This document shows, in pieces, positions 1 through 4,642 of a stretch of DNA of 13,649 bases. Below the pieces are notes generated by a model. The model was given only the letters and a program-made list of their open reading frames with translations. It was not told where the DNA came from and ran no database searches. Position numbers and translations under genes: made by a program. This stretch comes from Kiritimatiellia bacterium. Lineage in GTDB: Bacteria > Verrucomicrobiota > Kiritimatiellia > RFP12 > UBA1067. The first letter of the stretch is position 1. Every line of letters begins with the position of its first letter. The stretch is taken from contig JAFRBA010000199.1 in assembly GCA_017405115.1 (NCBI GenBank), forward strand, positions 1-13,649. Direction: 5' to 3'.

Positions 1-3
1 CTA

Positions 4-78
4 TGGCAGAGACAATGCAACCCCCTCAGATACTGGCAGACTCAATGCAACCAGGCGACACGACAGAGTGAATGCGAC
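4..78. repeat. Near-direct repeats, about 19 nt, two good copies plus one degenerate
   Basis: Copies at 4-22 and 34-52 share the pattern TGGCAGAnnCAATGCAACC with a 30-nt offset and differ at two positions. A weaker third match lies at 62-78 (about 13 of 17 positions) and forms part of the left arm of the hairpin that follows. No reading frame is supported here. The copies could be the end of a tandem array, protein-binding sites, or the edge of a mobile element outside the window. The window edge prevents seeing whether more copies lie upstream. Confidence 0.5.
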
Positions 79-112
79 TGCCCGCTTCGCGGGCAGTCGC
101 ATTCACTCTGTC
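62..112. repeat. Perfect 24-bp inverted repeat (hairpin), 3-nt loop
   Basis: Positions 62-85 are the exact reverse complement of 89-112, with loop TTC at 86-88. The stem is too long and too perfect to be chance. It is not followed by a T run on either strand, so it is not a textbook intrinsic terminator. It could still act as a bidirectional transcription barrier or mRNA 3'-end stabiliser for an upstream gene, or be a dispersed palindromic element. It sits 33 nt upstream of the next promoter. Confidence 0.9.
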
Positions 113-144
113 TTCTCACCGCCTATTTGCATCTTGCCGGTCCA

Positions 145-173
145 TTGCAAGGTGGTCTGCAGTGTGTTATAAT
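145..173 (+). promoter_or_regulatory. Sigma70-type promoter for the small lipoprotein gene
   Basis: TTGCAA (145-150) and a perfect TATAAT (168-173) are separated by exactly 17 nt. TGT directly precedes the -10, giving an extended -10 (TGn). Transcription should start near 180, leaving a leader of about 20 nt that holds the AAGGAAAG ribosome binding site just before the ATG at 200. Confidence 0.75.
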
Positions 174-199
174 ATGGTTCGCAGAAAGGAAAGCACATT

Positions 200-403
200 A
201 TGAAGAAGCTGATTGTCTACGCCTCGGCGGCAATGCTTGCGATGGCTTTTGCCGGTTGCCATGGCAGGCACTATATCCACAAGCACCACCATGACGTTCC
301 GCCGCCTGTCCATCACGGGGCGCATGCGCATCCTGCGCCGGCTCCTCAGCCTGCGCCGCCGCCGGCTCCGAAGCCGGTTGCGCCGCCAGCGCGCGCTCGC
401 TGA
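200..403 (+). CDS. Small His/Pro-rich putative lipoprotein
   Basis: This 67-residue protein is not assigned to a family. Residues 1-19 form a lipoprotein-like signal: two lysines, a hydrophobic stretch, then FAGC, with Cys20 as the likely lipidated residue. The lipobox fits only loosely because Phe stands at -3. The mature part is almost entirely low complexity: a His-rich segment (HYIHKHHHD, then HH and HAH) followed by a Pro/Ala tail with PAPAPQPAPPPAPKPVAPPA. A clustered-His lipoprotein could bind metal ions in the envelope, and the Pro/Ala tail could span or contact peptidoglycan, but both are inference. Support for a real gene comes from a strong extended -10 promoter, a purine-rich ribosome binding site (AAAGGAAAG) at good spacing, and the signal. 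A short hairpin (362-377) lies inside the 3' end of the gene. The high-GC low-complexity tail leaves some risk that it is spurious. Confidence 0.62.
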   Translation: MKKLIVYASAAMLAMAFAGCHGRHYIHKHHHDVPPPVHHGAHAHPAPAPQPAPPPAPKPVAPPARAR

Positions 404-558
404 CTTCTCGTTCGCACGTTCGCCGTCGCGTGTCAAGCAACGTGCCGCGTTGACGGGCATTGTTGCTATGAACATCTCGCCGCCGACAGGCGGTGCCGCT
501 TTGCTATGATATGCATGCCTTGGGCATGTGTGGAAAGAATCGACAATAAAGTAATGCA
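404..558. other. Intergenic region between lipoprotein and aldolase genes
   Basis: 155 nt without a supported gene. It holds a weak 5-bp hairpin (CCGCC at 480-484, GGCGG at 489-493), the promoter annotated at 483-510 and a 6-bp dyad CATGCC/GGCATG (514-519 and 523-528) around the expected transcription start. The dyad could be a small operator. No strong terminator follows the lipoprotein gene. Confidence 0.5.
483..510 (+). promoter_or_regulatory. Probable promoter for the aldolase gene
   Basis: CCGACA (483-488, four of six matches to the -35 consensus) lies 16 nt before TATGAT (505-510), which is preceded by TGC and so fits an extended -10. The predicted start near 517 falls inside the CATGCC/GGCATG dyad. 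The ribosome binding site before the ATG at 559 is weak (TAAAG near 547-551). Confidence 0.45.
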
Positions 559-1389
559 ATGAAAACAGACAACAGGCTGTTTGACAACCTGCAGGCGGGG
601 AAGACGTCTGTCGGTTGCGTCGTCACGATGAGCGACCTCGTCGTGAGCGAGCTCGCGGGCGACTGCGGGATGGACTTCGTGTGGATAGACGCGGAACACG
701 CGCCGCACACGATTCAGGACGTTCAGCGGCATTTGATCGCTCTGCGAGGCACCGGCTGCGCGGGGCTTGTGCGCGTCCGCGCCGACGAGCCAATGCTCAT
801 CAAGCCGTATCTCGACCTTGCGCCGGACGGCATAATCGTCCCGATGGTCAACACTCCGGAGCTCGCCGAGGCAGCAGTCGCCGCGTGCCGTTATCCTCCT
901 TCGCGCGAAGCGCTACGGAGGACAGGTCCTTCTTCGCGCGAAGCGCTACGGAGGACAGGTCCTCTGACGGGAATCAGAGGGTGCGGCGTGAGAAGGGCGG
1001 TGCGCTACGGAGCCGTCGACTTCTTCGACTACTTGAAGACGTCAGAGCATTGGCCGCTCGTCATCTGCCAGATCGAGCATGTCGACGCGGTGAAGAACCT
1101 CGACAAGATCCTGAAGGTGCCGGGCGTCGATTCGTTCTGCATCGGACCGTGCGACCTCTCGGGCTCGATGGGCATTCTCAACCAGATGGACGACCCGGAG
1201 CTCAACAAGGTCATCGACGAGGTTGCCGCCAAGATCAAGAAGGCGGGCAAGTGGCTTGGCACGGCGGCTGGAGACTTCCCTCGCTGGAAGGCTCGCGGCG
1301 TCGACTGGTTCGCCGGCACGAGCGACTGGGGCGCGATGGCGGCGGGCATCAGAAGCTTCAAGAAGGAATGCGACGAAAGTTTTGCGTAA
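559..1389 (+). CDS. HpcH/HpaI family 2-keto-3-deoxy-acid aldolase with internal repeat insertion
   Basis: Class II, metal-dependent aldolase of the HpcH/HpaI family, which cleaves 2-keto-3-deoxy sugar acids (or 2,4-dihydroxyheptenedioate) to pyruvate and an aldehyde in the cytoplasm. There is no signal peptide, and about 276 residues is slightly longer than the usual 250-260. Family motifs are intact: WIDAEHAP with the general-base His47, Arg72 in the VRVRAD strand, metal ligand Glu173 in CQIEHVDAVKNL, metal ligand Asp199 in IGPCDLSGSMG, and the C-terminal SDWGAMAAGI. The conserved loop normally read as YPP-x-GIRG is interrupted: residues 115-137 consist of two copies of an 11-residue unit (SREALRRTGPS-like) encoded by the 33-nt tandem repeat at 894-959, after which GIRGCGVRRAVRYG resumes. 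The catalytic residues survive, but a 22-residue insertion in this loop may impair activity. Start 559 gives the expected family N-terminus. GH31 follows after 49 nt with no terminator, so co-transcription is likely. The exact substrate is not determinable. Confidence 0.93.
   Translation: MKTDNRLFDNLQAGKTSVGCVVTMSDLVVSELAGDCGMDFVWIDAEHAPHTIQDVQRHLIALRGTGCAGLVRVRADEPMLIKPYLDLAPDGIIVPMVNTPELAEAAVAACRYPPSREALRRTGPSSREALRRTGPLTGIRGCGVRRAVRYGAVDFFDYLKTSEHWPLVICQIEHVDAVKNLDKILKVPGVDSFCIGPCDLSGSMGILNQMDDPELNKVIDEVAAKIKKAGKWLGTAAGDFPRWKARGVDWFAGTSDWGAMAAGIRSFKKECDESFA
894..963. repeat. 33-nt tandem repeat, two copies, inserted in frame in the aldolase gene
   Basis: Units 894-926 and 927-959 differ at a single base (898 versus 931), and TCCT at 960-963 starts a third partial unit. 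Each unit contains the perfect 12-bp palindrome CTTCGCGCGAAG (899-910 and 932-943). In the first unit TCCTCC (894-899) can pair with GGAGGA (917-922). The period is 11 codons and no stop is read in this frame. GCGCTACGGAG in the repeat also occurs at 1002-1012 in the native gene. The near-identity of the copies points to recent duplication. Just downstream, CCTCTGA (961-967) and TCAGAGG (974-980) form a 7-bp dyad. Confidence 0.92.
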
Positions 1390-1394
1390 GCCCA

Positions 1395-1421
1395 TTTCAA
1401 GAATGTTGAAACAGGTATATT
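1395..1421 (+). promoter_or_regulatory. Dyad and possible weak -10 upstream of GH31
   Basis: TTTCAA (1395-1400) and TTGAAA (1406-1411) form a perfect 6-bp inverted repeat with a 5-nt spacer. TATATT (1416-1421) follows immediately. No good -35 is seen. This could be an operator over a weak internal promoter between the aldolase and GH31 genes, or only spacer sequence. Confidence 0.3.
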
Positions 1422-1438
1422 GAAATGAGAGCCGTGTT

Positions 1439-3151
1439 GTGAAGATGCGCGGAGGAAAGGTCAAGGTCTTTTGCATGTCGGTGTGCGTGGCGGCGTCTGC
1501 CGTCGCGGCTGCCGACGTCTGCAGGGTGACGATGCACCCATCGGAACATTGGTGGGGCGTCTGCAACAGCTTCGGTACGAACATGCCGTTTACCGCAGAG
1601 ACACGCGATTTCAGGGCCGATCTCTTCGCGTGGAACTACGGCGGACAGCCCGCGTCGCTTCTTCTCTCCGACCAGGGGCGTGTCGTCTGGTGCCCGGAGC
1701 AGACGCGCATCGCCATCGACGGCGGCGTGATTGCGATGGAGTCGGATGGCGCTGACGTGACGGTGGCGCAGGGCGGCAAGAATCTGCGCGAAGCGTACGC
1801 CTACGCGTCGGCGCGGCACTTCCCACCGTCAGGCAAGGCGCCGGATCCGCTTTTCTTCTCTGCGCCGCAGTACAACACGTGGATGGAGCTTACGTACAAC
1901 CAGAACGAGAAGGGCATCCTTGACTATGCGCAGTCGATGCTCGACAACGGCCTGCCGCCGGGCGTCCTCATGATCGACGACACGTGGCAGTATTCGTACG
2001 GCGTGTGGGAGTTCGACCCGCGCAGGTTCAGCGACCCGAAGGGCATGTGCGACAAGCTGCACAAGATGGGGTTCAAGGTTCTTCTCTGGGTCGTTCCGTT
2101 CGTCTCGCTCGACTCGCAGCCGTACCGCGACCTCACTAAACACGGGCGCACCTATACGCCGGGGAAGGGCGGTTTCATCCTTGACGCAAAGACGAAGGCC
2201 CCTGTTCACGTCAGCTGGTGGAACGGCTACTCCGCGCTTCTCGACCTCACCGATCCCGTCGGCGACGGGTGGTTTCGCGCACAGCTCGACCGGTTGCGCG
2301 CTGACTACGGCGTGGACGGCTTCAAGCTGGACGGCGGACATTTCCAGTACTATCCTGCCACAAACCGAATCGTCCACGCGACGGGTGCGACTGGCGCAGC
2401 GCAGAACCATGCGTACGCGATATACGGCGAGGACTATCCGACAAGCGAACATCGTTGCGTCTGGGGAATGTCGGGACGTCACGTCATGGTTCGTCTGCCC
2501 GACAAGGGGAACACGTGGCCGGAGGTTCGCCGCCTTGTTCCCGATATGCTCGCGGCCGGGCTTCTCGGCTATCCGTTCATCTGCCCCGACATGATCGGAG
2601 GCGGCTCCTGGACGGCCTATCTGCCCGGCTCCAAGACTCCGTACGACAAGGAGCTTTTCATCCGCAGCGCGCAGGTGCACGCGCTCTGCCCGATGATGCA
2701 GTTCTCGGTGTCGCCGTGGCGTCTTATGAAGGATGACCCGGACGGACAGCGCATCATCCGCGACCTTGTGGCGCTTCGGCAGAAGTTCGCGCCGAGGTTC
2801 GTGGAGCTTGCGCGGCGTTCCGGCGAGACCGGCGAGCCTATGATGCGTTCGTTGGAATACGCCTATCCGCACATGGGCTATGCAGAGATATGCGACCAGT
2901 TCCTCATGGGAGACGACCTGCTCGTCGCGCCGGTGCTGGAGAAGGGTGCCCAATCGCGCCGCGTCGTCATTCCGCCGGGCCGCTGGCGCAGCGACGACGG
3001 CCAGACGTGCTGCGGACCGACAGTTGTCACGGTAGCCGCCCCCATCTCCCGTCTTCCCTATTTCGAGCAGGAGCCTTGTGGGGACCCCCCCGCCGTGATA
3101 GTTTTTGTAGCGCACTTGGAGCCTTGTGGGGACAGGCCCCCCTCGCCGTGA
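1439..3151 (+). CDS. Secreted glycoside hydrolase family 31 (alpha-glycosidase, MYORG-like motifs)
   Basis: Retaining alpha-glycosidase of family GH31. Residues 1-25 form a Sec signal (basic MKMRGGKVK, hydrophobic core, cleavage after an AAA stretch), so it acts outside the cytoplasm. A short N-terminal beta region (about 26-125) precedes the TIM barrel, which opens with MIDDTWQYSYGVWEFDP and GFKVLLWVVPF. The nucleophile is Asp298 in FKLDGG, and the likely acid/base is Asp355 in RLPDKGNTW. LLGYPFICPDMIGGG, MQFSVSPWR and LLVAPVLEKGAQSR are further family motifs. The 57-residue Asp spacing and the surrounding motifs resemble, from memory, MYORG-type GH31 alpha-galactosidases more than YicI-type xylosidases. 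The substrate is therefore inferred only. The start is GTG 1439, with ATG 1445 as alternative; no strong ribosome binding site decides it. The native protein probably ended near RLPYFEQ (codon ending about 3070); the last 26 residues come from the repeat pair at 3070-3170 and are unlike the rest of the domain. Confidence 0.94.
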   Translation: MKMRGGKVKVFCMSVCVAASAVAAADVCRVTMHPSEHWWGVCNSFGTNMPFTAETRDFRADLFAWNYGGQPASLLLSDQGRVVWCPEQTRIAIDGGVIAMESDGADVTVAQGGKNLREAYAYASARHFPPSGKAPDPLFFSAPQYNTWMELTYNQNEKGILDYAQSMLDNGLPPGVLMIDDTWQYSYGVWEFDPRRFSDPKGMCDKLHKMGFKVLLWVVPFVSLDSQPYRDLTKHGRTYTPGKGGFILDAKTKAPVHVSWWNGYSALLDLTDPVGDGWFRAQLDRLRADYGVDGFKLDGGHFQYYPATNRIVHATGATGAAQNHAYAIYGEDYPTSEHRCVWGMSGRHVMVRLPDKGNTWPEVRRLVPDMLAAGLLGYPFICPDMIGGGSWTAYLPGSKTPYDKELFIRSAQVHALCPMMQFSVSPWRLMKDDPDGQRIIRDLVALRQKFAPRFVELARRSGETGEPMMRSLEYAYPHMGYAEICDQFLMGDDLLVAPVLEKGAQSRRVVIPPGRWRSDDGQTCCGPTVVTVAAPISRLPYFEQEPCGDPPAVIVFVAHLEPCGDRPPSP

Positions 3152-3170
3152 TAGTTTTTGTAGCGCACTT
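3070..3170. repeat. Direct repeat pair (48 and 53 nt) forming the GH31 tail and stop
   Basis: Copy 1 (3070-3117) and copy 2 (3118-3170) both start GGAGCCTTGTGGGGAC and end GCCGTGATAGTTTTTGTAGC plus GCACTT. Copy 2 has five extra bases inside the G/C-rich middle, where GGGGACAGGCCCC can form a small hairpin. Because copy 1 is 48 nt long, GH31 reads through it in frame. The 5-nt difference shifts the phase in copy 2 so that TGA at 3149-3151 ends the protein. The right end of copy 2 supplies the first two bases of the -35 box of the next gene's promoter. Confidence 0.9.
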
Positions 3171-3197
3171 GCAATTTTCGGCAAAATATGAGACAAT
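3169..3197 (+). promoter_or_regulatory. Probable promoter for the ATPase gene
   Basis: TTGCAA (3169-3174), the same -35 as upstream of the lipoprotein, lies 17 nt before GACAAT (3192-3197). TGA precedes the -10, consistent with an extended -10. A small dyad ATTTT-cggc-AAAAT (3174-3187) sits between the two boxes and could be an operator. The predicted start is near 3204, giving a leader of about 95 nt. Confidence 0.5.
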
Positions 3198-3215
3198 ATA
3201 CGCGCCAATAGCCAC

Positions 3216-3260
3216 TAACGAAACGCCCGTTAACGAAACAATGGTTAACGAAATGTCGGT
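3216..3260 (+). repeat. Three 15-nt phased direct repeats in the ATPase leader
   Basis: TAACGAAA begins at 3216, 3231 and 3246, exactly 15 nt apart, and each unit ends in GT. The units fall in the predicted 5' leader between the promoter and the ribosome binding site. A 15-nt period equals five codons and about one and a half helical turns. One frame here starts at ATG 3241 and ends at TAG 3295-3297 (18 codons), three bases before the ATPase ATG. That is compatible with a small coupled leader peptide, but it has no good ribosome binding site of its own. Confidence 0.7.
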
Positions 3261-3299
3261 TTCGGTGATGGCGGAAAGAGAAATGCTAAGGAGCTAGAG

Positions 3300-4091
3300 A
3301 TGAGATTTTTTGGCCGTGAGACTGAGTTGAAGGAACTTCGGAAAGTGCGGGAGCTTTCGCTTGAAAAGTCCCGCTTTACTGTTTTAACCGGCCGCAGGCG
3401 TGTCGGCAAGACGGAACTTTCGCGCGAAGCTTTTGACGATGGCAAGACTCCATACCTAAATCTGCCTATTACGCGACAGCCGGAAGTTACGCTTTGCGCA
3501 CAGCTTCAGGAAGAGGCGGAACATGTTCTCCATCTTGGAATACACGGAACGTGCACAAGATTTGGCGAACTGTTCCGCGAATTGATGAAGGAGTCGGAGA
3601 AACGACCTTACACGCTAGTTCTTGACGAGTTCCAGGAATTCGACCGTACGAATCCAGGCGTGTATGGCGACATACAGCATATCTGGGACGAATACCACAA
3701 CAAGACGAAGCTGAACCTCGTTGTCAACGGCAGCGTCAACCGTCTGATGAACAAGATATTCTTCGACGATGCACAGCCGCTCTACGGACGCAATACTGGG
3801 ACGTTGTCGCTGAAGCCATTCAGCCCAGCGCTCCTGAAGGAGATATTTTCCTTCTATGCGCCTAACTACTCAAAGAGGGATTTGCTCGCCCTGTGGACGG
3901 TAAGCGGCGGCATCGCGCGGTATGTCGACATGATGATGTCCGCGCATGCGTTCACGAAGGAGGCGATGCTCGAGGAGATTTTCTCGCCGCTTTCCGCATA
4001 CATCCCGGAAGGGCGCACGATTCTGGCGGATGGATTCGGGCCTGGCTACGGAACTTACTTTACGTTGCTCGCGGCGATTTCCTCCGGGTAG
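3300..4091 (+). CDS. DUF234-type AAA ATPase, N-terminal part, ended by an in-frame UAG
   Basis: N-terminal 263 residues of a P-loop ATPase of the archaeal-ATPase/DUF234 type. It opens with FFGRETELKELRK, typical of the family. Walker A is GRRRVGKT (31-38) and Walker B is LVLDEFQEF with Asp109-Glu110. A sensor-like VVNGS segment follows, then GTLSLKPFSP and WTVSGGIARYVDMM, which belong to the winged-helix linker region. The ribosome binding site AAGGAG (3288-3293) is placed ideally for ATG 3300. The frame stops at TAG 4089-4091 within ISSG-stop-TTSAEM, where the family has a charged or polar residue; a single A-to-T change from AAG would explain it. The rest of the protein continues in the same frame without any indel. 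Codon use is less GC-biased than in the flanking glycosidase genes, suggesting an acquired cassette. The cellular role of such scattered ATPases is poorly known. A truncated product would lack the C-terminal nuclease-like domain. Confidence 0.85.
   Translation: MRFFGRETELKELRKVRELSLEKSRFTVLTGRRRVGKTELSREAFDDGKTPYLNLPITRQPEVTLCAQLQEEAEHVLHLGIHGTCTRFGELFRELMKESEKRPYTLVLDEFQEFDRTNPGVYGDIQHIWDEYHNKTKLNLVVNGSVNRLMNKIFFDDAQPLYGRNTGTLSLKPFSPALLKEIFSFYAPNYSKRDLLALWTVSGGIARYVDMMMSAHAFTKEAMLEEIFSPLSAYIPEGRTILADGFGPGYGTYFTLLAAISSG
4089..4091 (+). other. In-frame UAG codon interrupting the ATPase
   Basis: Codon 264 of the 441-codon frame running 3300-4622 is TAG. Codons 265 onward (ACG ACG TCC GCC GAA ATG) continue the expected family sequence with no frame change. 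It is either a true nonsense mutation, a sequencing or assembly error, or, less likely, a suppressed or recoded codon. No other gene in the window shows an internal UAG, which argues against genome-wide recoding. Confidence 0.9.
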
Positions 4092-4106
4092 ACGACGTCC
4101 GCCGAA

Positions 4107-4625
4107 ATGAAGAACCTGATAGGTGCGGAGGTCGGCGGCTATCTTGCCAAACTGGAGGATCAGTACGCCATCATCGAGAAGAAGCAACCGATATTCGAGG
4201 GAACTGCGACGAAGAACAGCCATTTCCAGATAGACGACTGCTTCTTTAGGTTCTGGTTTCGTTTCGTCCACAAGCTCGAGTACCTGAACGAGCTTGGACG
4301 TCGCGACCGCATGCTGGACGTCGCCCTGCGCGACTTCGACACGTTCAGCGGATATGCGCTGGAACGCTATTTCTCCGAAAAGCTTGTGGAGGAGAAACGC
4401 TGCACGCGAATCGGCGGGTGGTGGGACAGAAAAGGCGAGAACGAGATTGACATCGTGTGTGAAGACGAAGTTTGCGAATCGTTGGGATTCTACGAGGTCA
4501 AGGCCGATGCTTCGCGATATGATGCAAGGCGACTGTCCGAAAAGGTTGCGGCGTTCTTCGCCAAGAACCCGTCGAAGCGGAATCTCGTGCATACGGAAGG
4601 TGTTCTTTCGCTTGAGGATATGTGA
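4107..4625 (+). pseudogene. DUF234-type AAA ATPase, C-terminal part after the UAG
   Basis: In-frame continuation of the interrupted ATPase (same phase as 3300). It carries the winged-helix portion and the DUF234 C-terminal domain: FQIDDCFFRFWFRFVH, then YALERYFSEKLVEE, IGGWWDRKGENEIDIV and GFYEVKAD. In full-length numbering Glu382, Asp384 and the EVK at 399-401 form a PD-(D/E)XK-like nuclease signature, as known for this family. ATG 4107 has no ribosome binding site, so independent translation is doubtful. It more probably is a remnant, or is made only by readthrough. Its stop TGA (4623-4625) lies 17 nt before the next gene's ATG, so the broken gene may still couple transcription to the DUF4838 gene. 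Confidence 0.8.
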
Positions 4626-4642
4626 CTAACGGAAGGGAAGGC

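Noticed and set aside
894..960. CRISPR array
   Set aside because: The two copies are directly adjacent with no variable spacer, lie inside a coding frame, and no cas gene is present.
615..1409. 264-codon + strand frame overlapping the aldolase
   Set aside because: Arg-rich alternative frame of a gene whose real frame carries all family motifs.
1829..3208. Long minus-strand open frame (459 codons) opposite GH31
   Set aside because: It is the antisense shadow of a clearly conserved GH31 gene in GC-rich DNA. It lacks a signal, ribosome binding site or recognisable domain and is Arg/His/Val rich.
4107..4625. Independent second gene after the ATPase
   Set aside because: It is in exactly the same frame as the upstream part, has no ribosome binding site, and continues the same protein family; only one stop codon separates them.
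4622..4642. GTG 4622 as start of the DUF4838 gene
   Set aside because: It would overlap the ATPase stop and add seven residues before the signal peptide. ATG 4643 has the GGAAGGGAAGG ribosome binding site.
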